Shown: piece after piece, positions 6,721-16,064 of the stretch
Layout of the letters: every line of letters starts with the position of its first letter
Position numbering within the stretch: the first letter of the stretch is position 1
Origin: Chloroflexota bacterium
Lineage (GTDB): Bacteria > Chloroflexota > Chloroflexia > Thermomicrobiales > UBA6265
Assembly: GCA_023415845.1 (NCBI GenBank)
Contig: JAEZJB010000155.1
Span: 1 to 17,394 of the forward strand
Direction of reading: 5' to 3'
DNA: 17,394 bases
Position numbers and translations under genes: made by a program
The notes under the pieces: model-generated
The model's database searches: none
The model's input: the letters and a program-made list of their open reading frames with translations, nothing else
What the model was told of the DNA's origin: nothing

Positions 6721-6721
6721 T

Positions 6722-6841
6722 CCCTCGGTTAGTCAATCCCTGTGCTTGCGTTCTGGACGCTGGGTGAGTCGCTTGACCGCTGACCAGCGAAGGTCGTGCG
6801 GGCCGTTTGAATTCACCATCGGCGCATTGACTGCCCGAGGG
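6722..6841 (+). ncRNA. Candidate structured cis-regulatory leader of the molybdoenzyme operon
   Basis: Folded by eye, a long closing helix pairs CCCTCGG (6722-6728) with CCGAGGG (6835-6841) and GTCAAT (6732-6737) with ATTGAC (6826-6831), separated by a symmetric 3x3 internal loop. It encloses about 88 bases with a small hairpin (GCGT 6748-6751 with ACGC 6757-6760) and a longer arm (GGTGAGT 6763-6769 with ATTCACC 6811-6817). That arm ends in a hairpin of GAC/GTC and CGCT/AGCG (6775-6795) with an AAG bulge. The 3' strand ends ten bases before the SD site. CTCCCTC (6720-6726), part of the 5' strand, could pair with GAGGAG (6851-6856) when the closing helix is open, which suggests a translational switch. 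No known riboswitch class was recognised, and no energy calculation was done. A molybdenum-cofactor riboswitch would be a logical hypothesis. Confidence 0.4.
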
Positions 6842-6864
6842 CGTAGCCCAGAGGAGATCTCTCG

Positions 6865-7404
6865 ATGCATCGCCCCGAAACTCGGTTACGCGTTCCTGTC
6901 TCGCTAAAGGTCAACGGGTCTGGCTACTCCCTGCTCGTCGAACCTCGCTGTACGCTGCTTGACGTGCTGCGTCACGATCTTGACCTGACGGGAACGAAGA
7001 AGGTCTGCGACATGGGCAACTGCGGTGCCTGCACGGTCGTGGTCGATGGCCAGTCCATGTATAGCTGCCTGTTGCTGGCCGTGGACTGTGACGACCGCGA
7101 GGTGCTCACCATCGAAGGTGTCGCCGATGGCAACACGCTATCACCGTTGCAGCAGGCATTCATCGAGGAAGACGCCTTCCAGTGTGGATATTGCACGTCC
7201 GGGCAGATCATGTCGCTCCACGCCCTGCTTGCAGCCGAATCAGATCCGACCGACGAGCAGATCGAACTGGCGGTGAGTGGCAATCTCTGCCGTTGCGGCG
7301 CGTACCCCAACATCCTCAAGGCCGCTCGTCGAGCCGCGGGGGTCAATCGGGGAGAATCCGCGAACTCCCTGGCCTCCACCCAGGCTGCAGGAGGTCGATC
7401 ATGA
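6865..7404 (+). CDS. Molybdo-flavoenzyme 2Fe-2S subunit (PaoA/YagT-, XdhC-like small subunit)
   Basis: A 179-residue iron-sulfur subunit of a xanthine-oxidase-family hydroxylase; it passes electrons from the molybdenum centre to FAD. The N-terminal plant-ferredoxin-type domain (about 12-88) binds one 2Fe-2S cluster through Cys48, Cys53, Cys56 and Cys68 in KKVCDMGNCGACTV plus YSC. The C-terminal helical domain binds the second through Cys107, Cys110 (FQCGYC), Cys142 and Cys144 (NLCRCG). All eight ligands are present. Unlike PaoA of E. coli there is no twin-arginine signal, so the enzyme should be cytoplasmic. The ATG at 6865 has GAGGAG at 6851-6856. The stop overlaps the next start (ATGA), so the three subunits form one translationally coupled operon. 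Confidence 0.92.
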   Translation: MHRPETRLRVPVSLKVNGSGYSLLVEPRCTLLDVLRHDLDLTGTKKVCDMGNCGACTVVVDGQSMYSCLLLAVDCDDREVLTIEGVADGNTLSPLQQAFIEEDAFQCGYCTSGQIMSLHALLAAESDPTDEQIELAVSGNLCRCGAYPNILKAARRAAGVNRGESANSLASTQAAGGRS

Positions 7405-9704
7405 GCAACCCTCGCGTGCAGATCAGTGGTGAAGGACCCGATACGCAGGTCACGCTTGTCGAACAGGATGATGTCCACACCTGGCCAGCGAACGCCAACC
7501 TCGCCGTCGTTGGCCAGCCTGCTTCGCGCCTGGAAGGCTTCGAGAAGGTCACCGGGCGAGCGCGGTATACCTCCGATGTTCGCCTGCCACGGCAACTTTA
7601 CGCTCGCGTCCTGCGCAGTCCCCATCCACATGCCCGCATCTCGCGCATAGACACGTCGAAGGCGGAGAACCTGAGTGGCGTCCATGCCGTGCTCAGCTCC
7701 ATCAATGCTGGCGACATTCCGTGGTACGGCAACAGCTACCTGTTTGACCATACCGTGCGATTCATTGGCGATGAGGTCGCCGTGGTTGCCGCCGAATCCG
7801 AGGAACTCGCCGCCGATGCACTCCGCCTGATCGACGTGGAATACGAGATTCTGCCGTTTGTGACTGATCTTGATTCAGCCCTCGACCCCGATGCACCCCC
7901 GATTCATGAGGGTGGAAATCTGGCCGATGAGCCCACCATCTACGACCGTGGCGACGTCGAACAGGGACTTGCTGCGGCTGACGTCGTTATCGACCGCAGG
8001 TTTGTGACCTCCGGTGCTGTCCACAACAGCCTGGAACCGCACGGTTGCACAGCTGCCTGGGATGGCGACGCACTTACGCTCTGGAACTCCACTCAATCCG
8101 TATTCACCATTCGCGAGGAAGTTGCCGCCGCTCTGGGCCTTCCGGAGCATCGCGTCCGGGTGATCAAGGAACACATGGGCGGTGGCTTTGGCGCCAAGCA
8201 GATTTCCTGGAAACAGGATGTGATCGCCGCCTTGCTTTCGCGCCAGGCCGGGCGTCCCGTGCAACTGATGCTCGACCGGGAAGCGGAAAACCTCGCAGTT
8301 GGGAATCGCAACAACACCCGGCAGCACGTCCGGCTCGGGGCAACCAGGGATGGCATCCTCACCGCCATCTGGGTCGAAATCCTGCAGGCTCGTGGGGCGT
8401 ACGCGACCGGCGGAGAAGCCAGCAACGTCAGTGGCATGTATCAGACGCTCTATAAATGTGCGAATGTCCATACGAGCCAAACGTCAGTCCATATCAACGC
8501 CGGACCAGCAGTGGCGTTTCGGGCCCCTGGTCATGTCGAAGCGGCCTTCGCGCTCGAGCAGGCGATGGATGAATTGGCTCGCGCGCTGCAACTGGACCCG
8601 ATTGAGTTGCGACGACGAAACTACACCGAACGTGAACAAACCGAAGACAAGCCCTATTCGCTCCCGGAAGGGTTGCGACTCTGCTACGACAAGGTGGCCC
8701 AGGCTGCATCCTGGAGGAGTGAGCGAGTCAAACCAACGACCAGCACCAGGCGCGTGGGGATTGGTTTCGCCGCGCACGATTGGGCCGGTGGCAGTGGACA
8801 TCCTCCTGGCTATGCCTGGATTGAGCTTCTGCCCGACGGCACAGCCAACGTGATCACCGGAACCCAGGACATCGGCACCGGTACCCGCACCGGATTGGCG
8901 CAGGTCGCCGCCGAGGAGTTGGGCATCACGCTTGACCGTATCGCATTTCGCCTTGGAGACACCGGTGCTGGCCCGTACGCACCCGTGAGTTCTGGCAGTG
9001 CCACGCAGGCCACCATCGGCCCCGCCATCCGCGACGCGGCGGCCCAGGTCAGGCGCCAGATTCTCTCGATTGCCTCCACCCTCCTGGAGATTCCGGCTGA
9101 ACGGCTCTCCATCCGCGAGAACCAGATCCTCGTCGACGGGAATCGGGAGCGTGCAACTGACCTGTCGGAAATCACCGGCCAGATCGGCCCCGGAACCATT
9201 CAGGCCCGCGGAGTCCGCTCCGCGAATCCGGATGACAAGGCAATTCGAACCTTTGGCGCTCAGGTGGCCGAGGTCGAAGTCGACCTTGAAACAGGCGAGA
9301 TTCGTGTTCTGCGCATCGTTACCGCCCACGACATCGGGCGAATCGTCAATCCGAAGATCGTCGATAGCCAGGTGGTAGGCGGAGTCATCCAGGGGCTGGG
9401 GTTTGCCATGTCCGAGGAACGCGTCATTGACCACCGGCTTGGTCGCGTCATGAACCCCAACCTTGAGGAATACAAGGTTCCGACGATCCTGGACATTCCC
9501 GATATCGAGCATGTCCATGTCGATGTCGCGGATGTCGTCGCGAACTCGACCGGCGCGAAGGGCGTTGGCGAACCGCCGTTGATCCCGACCGCCCCCGCCA
9601 TCGCCAATGCCGTCTTTGATGCCGTCGGTGTTCGGCTCGATGCCAACCCTTTCACTCACCGGCGATTGCTCGACCTGCTTAACAGCCAGGAGCACCACGC
9701 ATGA
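7401..9704 (+). CDS. Molybdo-flavoenzyme Moco-binding catalytic subunit (PaoC/YagR-like)
   Basis: A 767-residue catalytic subunit of the xanthine oxidase family, which hydroxylates aldehydes, purines or other N-heterocycles at a molybdopterin-cytosine-type cofactor. The N-terminal a/b-hammerhead domain spans about 42-155 (GFEKVTGRARYTSDV at 46-60). The molybdopterin-binding regions include HMGGGFGAK (258-266), AFRAPGHVEAAFALE (372-386), GTQDIGTGTRTGLAQVAAEE (487-506) and KGVGEPP (720-726), where Glu724 matches the catalytic glutamate. The ATG at 7401 is preceded by AGGAGGT (7389-7395) and overlaps the small-subunit stop; the upstream in-frame extension is just small-subunit sequence in another frame. 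Substrate cannot be told from sequence; aldehyde oxidation is my first guess because the FAD subunit is PaoB-like. Confidence 0.92.
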   Translation: MSNPRVQISGEGPDTQVTLVEQDDVHTWPANANLAVVGQPASRLEGFEKVTGRARYTSDVRLPRQLYARVLRSPHPHARISRIDTSKAENLSGVHAVLSSINAGDIPWYGNSYLFDHTVRFIGDEVAVVAAESEELAADALRLIDVEYEILPFVTDLDSALDPDAPPIHEGGNLADEPTIYDRGDVEQGLAAADVVIDRRFVTSGAVHNSLEPHGCTAAWDGDALTLWNSTQSVFTIREEVAAALGLPEHRVRVIKEHMGGGFGAKQISWKQDVIAALLSRQAGRPVQLMLDREAENLAVGNRNNTRQHVRLGATRDGILTAIWVEILQARGAYATGGEASNVSGMYQTLYKCANVHTSQTSVHINAGPAVAFRAPGHVEAAFALEQAMDELARALQLDPIELRRRNYTEREQTEDKPYSLPEGLRLCYDKVAQAASWRSERVKPTTSTRRVGIGFAAHDWAGGSGHPPGYAWIELLPDGTANVITGTQDIGTGTRTGLAQVAAEELGITLDRIAFRLGDTGAGPYAPVSSGSATQATIGPAIRDAAAQVRRQILSIASTLLEIPAERLSIRENQILVDGNRERATDLSEITGQIGPGTIQARGVRSANPDDKAIRTFGAQVAEVEVDLETGEIRVLRIVTAHDIGRIVNPKIVDSQVVGGVIQGLGFAMSEERVIDHRLGRVMNPNLEEYKVPTILDIPDIEHVHVDVADVVANSTGAKGVGEPPLIPTAPAIANAVFDAVGVRLDANPFTHRRLLDLLNSQEHHA

Positions 9705-10696
9705 ACGAGTTTTCCTATACGCGTCCCGCGACGCTGGATGAGGCACTGGTGCTGCTTGAGCCACAGGTCGGGGAATCTGACGCTCGGTCGCTTCTGGCCG
9801 GTGGAACCGACCTGCTGACGCTCATCAAGGGGTCGATTTTGGCGCCCCGGCAACTGATCGATATCAAGCGCCTGCTCGAACTCGAACGCGACATCACGGT
9901 TACCGATGGGGGGCTCCGCATTGGAGCGTTGGCAACGCTGGCACAACTCCAGGCTGATCCACGGGTACAGGAGTCTTTCTCGGCCCTCGCCCAGGCTGCT
10001 GGCCTGGCCGCGAGTCCTCAGTTGCGGCATATGGCCACCATCGGTGGCAACCTGCTCCAACAGCCACGCTGCTGGTACTTCCGGGATGAGCAGGTCTCAT
10101 GTTGGCGCAAGGGTGGTGATTCCTGTCCGGCAGCTGATCCCCAGGGCGAAAACCAGCATCACGCCCTGTTCGGCGATGGCCCGTGCTATGCCGTCCATCC
10201 TTCAGACCCCGCGGCCGCCCTCCTCGCCTTCTCCGCTCAGGTCCGGGTGCGCGACCGGCAGGGTGAACGTTCCATCCCACTTGAGGAGTTCTATACCGTG
10301 CCGACCGATGGGCATCGGCAGGAGCACCAGTTGCCACCCGGCAGCCTGATTACGGCGATCGAGCTTCCGTCTGGGTCAACCGCTGCCCGCAGCGTCTATC
10401 TCAAGGCAATGGATCGCCGGGCGTGGGCATTCGCGTTGGTCGGAGTGGCCGCTCAGGTCACCGTGCAGGGCGGCCTGATCTCAACAGCGACTCTGGTCCT
10501 CAATGGGGTGGCGCCAATTCCGTGGCGGGTCCCCGCTGCGGAGGCCGAACTGGTCGGCAAGGCACCCGGCCCGGAGGTATTTACCGCAGCTGCCGAGGTC
10601 GCGCTTCAGGATGCTCGGCCGCTTGCAAAGAACGGCTACAAGATCGAGTTGGCGAAGGGATTGATCGAGCGCGCCCTCGCGGCGACCACCAGTTGA
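9701..10696 (+). CDS. Molybdo-flavoenzyme FAD subunit with extra 4Fe-4S motif (PaoB/YagS-like)
   Basis: A 331-residue FAD-binding subunit of the CoxM/XdhB group. FAD-binding loops are LLAGGTDLL (31-39) and TIGGNL (113-118). Directly after the second loop is an insertion with four cysteines, Cys124 (PRCWYFR), Cys134 (SCWRKGG), Cys142 (DSCPA) and Cys162 (GPCYAVHPSD). In E. coli PaoB this region holds an additional 4Fe-4S cluster; I infer the same here. The insertion reads more like PaoB than like the 4-hydroxybenzoyl-CoA reductase subunit HcrB. The C-terminal domain (about 190-328) is the CO-dehydrogenase flavoprotein C-terminal fold. The ATG overlaps the catalytic subunit stop (ATGA), with AGGAG at 9688-9692. 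The gene order small-large-medium differs from E. coli paoABC. No Moco chaperone (PaoD/XdhC) gene follows. Confidence 0.9.
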   Translation: MNEFSYTRPATLDEALVLLEPQVGESDARSLLAGGTDLLTLIKGSILAPRQLIDIKRLLELERDITVTDGGLRIGALATLAQLQADPRVQESFSALAQAAGLAASPQLRHMATIGGNLLQQPRCWYFRDEQVSCWRKGGDSCPAADPQGENQHHALFGDGPCYAVHPSDPAAALLAFSAQVRVRDRQGERSIPLEEFYTVPTDGHRQEHQLPPGSLITAIELPSGSTAARSVYLKAMDRRAWAFALVGVAAQVTVQGGLISTATLVLNGVAPIPWRVPAAEAELVGKAPGPEVFTAAAEVALQDARPLAKNGYKIELAKGLIERALAATTS

Positions 10697-10735
10697 TCGC
10701 GACCGTAACCTTGAACGCTGCCTGACAGTCTCGAC

Positions 10736-10772
10736 AAAACCGCCGGTTTCTTCTGTGAGAACCGGCGGTTTT
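10736..10772 (+). terminator. Strong bidirectional intrinsic terminator
   Basis: AAAACCGCCGGTT (10736-10748) pairs with AACCGGCGGTTTT (10760-10772), a perfect 13-bp stem with an 11-base loop. The terminal A:T pairs provide a T-tract on both strands. It sits between the stop of the FAD subunit (10696) and the convergent stop of the SufR-like gene (10780), so it can serve both. Confidence 0.9.
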
Positions 10773-10779
10773 GCTCGGC

Positions 10780-11472
10780 TTAGGTTGCTGGATGTTGATG
10801 CCTCGACGAGTCCTGCGATTTCGGGGTGATCCGGTAGGCGCATCGTCGGGCGCCCGCCAGGATGTGCTCGATCCGTTCGACTTCCAGATCGGGGCCAAGC
10901 ACGTCACGGAACACGTTCAGTTCGGCCCGGCAGAATCGCTGGCACTGCGCTGCCGCCGCGCAGATCGGACAATGGTTCTCGACCAGCAGGTAGCCATCGG
11001 CGTCTTCCATCCACTCGGCCATGTAGCCTTCGTCCGAGCGAATCTCTGCCAGTCGAGCGATGCGCTCGACCGGCGACGACGCCCCTTCCATTCGATGGTG
11101 GTAGGCTTCCTCGGCCTCTCGCTCCCGCGTCGCAATCACCGTTTCCAGCGCCTCTTCGCCGAGTTGGGTCCGCACGATGTCGAGCAGGTCCACGGTCAGT
11201 TGGGCGTGCGTGTCCGGAAACCTGCCGGCGGCGGCACGCGTCAGGTGCCACATCGCGACCGGTCGGCCAACTCCCCGCACTTCGTTCCGTGCTTCGACCA
11301 GCCCCTGGTCCTCCAGGCGCAGCAACTGCTGACGCGCCGCCTCGCCCGAGATGCCGAGTGACCGGCCCAGCACCGCCGATGACTGCGGTCCGTGCATTTT
11401 CAACGCAAACAGCAACCGGTCGGACGGCGTGCGGGATATGGTTGGCGTGGGAGGAGGGGTAGTGGACATCAT
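10780..11472 (-). CDS. SufR-like iron-sulfur winged-helix transcriptional regulator
   Basis: A 230-residue DNA-binding protein. Residues 14-80 form a winged helix (LGRSLGISGEAARQQLLRL at 35-53, with GRPVAMWHLT as the wing). The C-terminal half holds HCPICAAAAQCQRFC (167-181) and RRCAYRI (209-215), giving Cys168, Cys171, Cys177, Cys181 and Cys211. Cys168 and Cys181 with Cys211 reproduce the C-x12-C pattern and late Cys of SufR, a 4Fe-4S sensor that represses Fe-S assembly genes (family knowledge). No suf genes lie in the window. The start is chosen at the first of two adjacent ATGs (11472, 11469); CAGG lies just upstream, and the next upstream signals belong to the promoter. The gene converges on the molybdo-flavoenzyme operon. 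Regulation of that operon is possible, not shown. Confidence 0.8.
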   Translation of the reverse strand: MMSTTPPPTPTISRTPSDRLLFALKMHGPQSSAVLGRSLGISGEAARQQLLRLEDQGLVEARNEVRGVGRPVAMWHLTRAAAGRFPDTHAQLTVDLLDIVRTQLGEEALETVIATREREAEEAYHHRMEGASSPVERIARLAEIRSDEGYMAEWMEDADGYLLVENHCPICAAAAQCQRFCRAELNVFRDVLGPDLEVERIEHILAGARRCAYRITPKSQDSSRHQHPAT

Positions 11473-11486
11473 CGCTTGCCTGACGA

Positions 11487-11540
11487 GGGTATTCTCCAAG
11501 GTCTCCCTTTGAAAATACCCTGTTCTGGCCATCTGCGCAA
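11487..11540 (-). promoter_or_regulatory. Promoter with overlapping inverted repeat upstream of the SufR-like gene
   Basis: On the minus strand TTGCGC (11540-11535) and TATTTT (11517-11512) are 17 bp apart. The -10 lies inside one arm of an inverted repeat, GGGTATTCTC (11487-11496) and GAAAATACCC (11511-11520), arms of ten with one mismatch and a 14-base gap. The repeat would cover about -16 to +18, a repressor position, and the start of transcription near 11505 leaves a leader of about 33 bases. Autorepression by the SufR-like protein is the simplest reading. Confidence 0.65.
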
Positions 11541-11732
11541 CGCGGCGGGCTGCCCGCCTGTCCGGGAGACTCCCGTTGCACCGGCTCGTCGGTGGTCCGA
11601 TGTGCGATGCCGTGATCAGGCGACGTGATGCCAGGGCAGCCAAACCGCCAGCGGGAGCGGGGAGGAGCATGATCTGGCCACTCGTTCGTGGCACGCGGTC
11701 GATGCAAGGGCGGCTCAGGTCGAGAGGATGCT

Positions 11733-12476
11733 TCAGTCTTCGTCCGCGAACCGCGTCACCGCGCCAGGTCCGACATAGGTGCCGACTCGCTCGCCCTGCA
11801 CCACCTTCAGCATCGCTCCCTCATCCCCGGCATCGAAGACGTGGATCGGGACCTGATGATCCCGGGCCAGGATGAAGGCACTCTGGTCCATCACGTTCAG
11901 GTCGTTGGCAACCACATCGTCGTAGGTGACCTCGGCATATCGCCGGGCATCCGGGAACTTGTTCGGGTCGGCATCGAACACGCCATTTACGCCCTGCTTT
12001 GCCGCGAGGATCGCGTCGGCACGCATCTCGATTGCCCGCTGCACGGCCGGATAATCCGTCGTCACGAACGGTTGGCCGATCCCGGCCGCGAACACCACGA
12101 TGTAGCCGTTCTCGAGGTGCTTGATCGCCCGCAGCCGGATGTACGGCTCGGCCACCGCCGCAATTGGCATTGCGGTCATCACCCTGACTTCGGGTGCCCC
12201 ATGTGAAGAAAGGGCTCCTCGCAGGATCAGGCTGTTCACCACCGTCGCCATCATCCCGATGTTATCGGCCTCGGCCCGTTCGATCCCCCAGTCGGTCGCC
12301 AACCGCCCCCGGAAGATGTTGCCGCCACCGACCATGATCGCCACCTGCACACCTGCGTCCGTCAGCGAGACGATTTCACGCACTAGCGCATCGACTGCCG
12401 CCCGGTCGATGCCCCCCTCCGCCGTTCCGGCAAACGCGCCGCCGCTGAGTTTGATCAATACTCGTGAGTAGGCCAT
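11733..12476 (-). CDS. pyrH: Uridylate (UMP) kinase
   Basis: A 247-residue bacterial UMP kinase of the amino-acid-kinase fold, which makes UDP from UMP and ATP. Landmarks are VLIKLSGG (6-13), VGGGNIFRG (49-57), DNIGMMATVVN (71-81), HLENGYIVVFA (120-130), PFVTTD (136-141), GVNGVFDADP (162-171) and DLNVMD (192-197). The segment that reads GTGN before PFFTTD in E. coli PyrH is GIGQ (132-135) here; those positions take part in nucleotide discrimination and feedback control in E. coli. The ATG at 12476 has a G-run (GGGGG) a few bases upstream; a longer in-frame version from 12554 would add 26 residues unlike the family. The gene stands alone, away from the usual rpsB-tsf-pyrH-frr cluster. Confidence 0.95.
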   Translation of the reverse strand: MAYSRVLIKLSGGAFAGTAEGGIDRAAVDALVREIVSLTDAGVQVAIMVGGGNIFRGRLATDWGIERAEADNIGMMATVVNSLILRGALSSHGAPEVRVMTAMPIAAVAEPYIRLRAIKHLENGYIVVFAAGIGQPFVTTDYPAVQRAIEMRADAILAAKQGVNGVFDADPNKFPDARRYAEVTYDDVVANDLNVMDQSAFILARDHQVPIHVFDAGDEGAMLKVVQGERVGTYVGPGAVTRFADED

Positions 12477-12519
12477 ACCGCCCCCTTTTCCCGCTTGTGG
12501 ATGTCGCGCCCGGTCTCCA

Positions 12520-12535
12520 TTTCCTCTGGAGGAAA
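12520..12535. repeat. Inverted repeat in the pyrH leader region
   Basis: TTTCCTC (12520-12526) and GAGGAAA (12529-12535) are perfect arms around two bases, 44 bp upstream of the pyrH start. A second small dyad, CCGAT-C-ATCGG, follows at 12541-12551. They could be an operator for pyrH. No ligand or regulator is suggested by the sequence. Confidence 0.35.
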
Positions 12536-12717
12536 AATACCCGATCATCGGCATATGTGTCCGTTCATTGCTGACCAGTTGTGAGGGGGCAAGGGCATTC
12601 CTGCCGCGAGTCAGCAGGTGGATTTCTCGGGAAGATCTTCTCCGCCGTGAAAGGGAACGGGTTTGGGTCCAGTTTCACGGGAGGTGGCGGGATTTCGCCC
12701 GTTCGATGCGTACGATA

Positions 12718-12729
12718 GGTAGGCCTACC
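12718..12729. repeat. Perfect 12-bp palindrome
   Basis: GGTAGGCCTACC is fully self-complementary and lies mid-way in the pyrH-acnA spacer. It may be a protein-binding site; nothing else supports a function. Confidence 0.35.
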
Positions 12730-12770
12730 CGCCTGTTGCGGCGCACCCGAGTGCCAATCGGCGCCATCTC

Positions 12771-12800
12771 CGCATGAAGTCGCACGAATTCGCATGAATT
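12771..12800 (+). repeat. Three tandem decamers, consensus CGCAYGAAKT
   Basis: Three consecutive ten-base units read CGCATGAAGT, CGCACGAATT and CGCATGAATT without gaps. The spacing equals about one helical turn, so all copies face the same side of the DNA. The last two units also contain the dyad AATTC-gcat-GAATT (12787-12800). They lie roughly 270 bp upstream of acnA and 295 bp upstream of pyrH. Confidence 0.6.
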
Positions 12801-12834
12801 GAGGCTCGAAAAGCCCATGGATTCAACGATTTGC

Positions 12835-12859
12835 GAATTAATGAATTTGAGAATTAATG
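12835..12859 (+). repeat. A+T-rich direct repeat GAATTAATG
   Basis: GAATTAATG occurs at 12835-12843 and 12851-12859, a 16-base period, within the most A+T-rich block of the spacer. It may mark an UP-like element or a promoter for acnA or pyrH, but no hexamer pair is convincing. Confidence 0.4.
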
Positions 12860-12935
12860 CGGACGTGTTTCTCCGGAGCCTGTTCGAGCCGCGTCGAATC
12901 ACCGTCTTGCAGTCCCGCTCTTACCAAGGGTGCCG

Positions 12936-12941
12936 TAGAAT
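12936..12941 (+). promoter_or_regulatory. Possible -10 element (TAGAAT) for acnA
   Basis: TAGAAT resembles a -10 hexamer and lies 127 bases before the acnA ATG. No acceptable -35 is found at 16-18 bp; TTGCAG at 12907-12912 is too far. Similar isolated hexamers precede the LCP gene (TAGAAT, 3966-3971) and tyrS (TACAAT, 4939-4944). Confidence 0.3.
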
Positions 12942-12971
12942 GTGAGAGTCATTCGCGACTGGCGTAAGTCG

Positions 12972-13002
12972 GCCAGAATCTGCCTGATTCTGGCTGATTC
13001 TG
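12972..13002 (+). promoter_or_regulatory. acnA leader hairpin with an extra competing arm
   Basis: GCCAGAATC (12972-12980) and GATTCTGGC (12986-12994) are perfect nine-base arms around a five-base loop. The right-arm core is repeated as CTGATTCTG at 12984-12992 and 12994-13002, a ten-base period. The left arm could therefore pair with either copy. It may be an RNA element in the acnA leader or a DNA site with one inverted and one direct half-site. Confidence 0.5.
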
Positions 13003-13068
13003 CCCCTCCTCGGTGAGGTCGAACCAGTCGCCCACCGCCTCATCGGCACGGAAAGGAACCTCGTCTCC

Positions 13069-15954
<2,886 letters not shown>

Positions 15955-15981
15955 TACCTCTTCAGCTCATTCGTGGCGTCA

Positions 15982-16032
15982 ATCGCCCCTCCCCGGTGGA
16001 CCTGTTAGGCTTTCCACCGGTCGAGGGGCGAT
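15982..16032 (+). terminator. Long interrupted hairpin after acnA
   Basis: ATCGCCCCT (15982-15990) pairs with AGGGGCGAT (16024-16032), and CCGGTGGA (15993-16000) pairs with TCCACCGG (16013-16020). Together they form a 17-bp stem with a 2x3 internal loop and a 12-base apical loop. It begins 27 bases after the acnA stop. No U-tract follows, and the next start codon is only 32 bases away. Confidence 0.6.
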
Positions 16033-16064
16033 GCCGATAGCGCCTCAAATCACAGGGGAGTTCC

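Larger units (their letters stand above)
6346..6864 (+). other. 519-bp non-coding spacer between tyrS and the molybdoenzyme operon
   Basis: No open frame here has a family-like sequence. The first 80 bases carry a terminator hairpin and a short inverted repeat. Positions 6430-6600 show nothing I can identify. Positions 6600-6695 are clearly more A+T-rich than the surroundings and hold the promoter candidate. The last 170 bases are a probable transcribed leader with several pairing segments, ending in the SD site GAGGAG at 6851-6856. Confidence 0.7.
12477..13068. other. 592-bp divergent spacer between pyrH and acnA
   Basis: No gene was recognised. It should contain the promoters of both flanking genes, but I cannot assign a -35/-10 pair with confidence for either. 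It is unusually rich in short symmetric or repeated elements: TTTCCTC/GAGGAAA (12520-12535), CCGAT/ATCGG (12541-12551), GAAGATCTTC (12631-12640), GGTAGGCCTACC (12718-12729), phased decamers (12771-12800), an A+T-rich block (12826-12862) and a hairpin with a third arm (12972-13002). Confidence 0.7.

Noticed and set aside
8484..9764. 426-codon minus-strand open frame opposite the Moco subunit, and a similar 352-codon frame opposite the DinB-like gene (1287-2345)
   Set aside because: Both are low-stop antisense frames created by codon bias; the plus-strand proteins are clear.
11541..11694. Longer N-terminus for the SufR-like regulator from 11694
   Set aside because: The extension crosses the promoter and inverted repeat and encodes Arg/Pro/Ala-rich sequence unlike the family.
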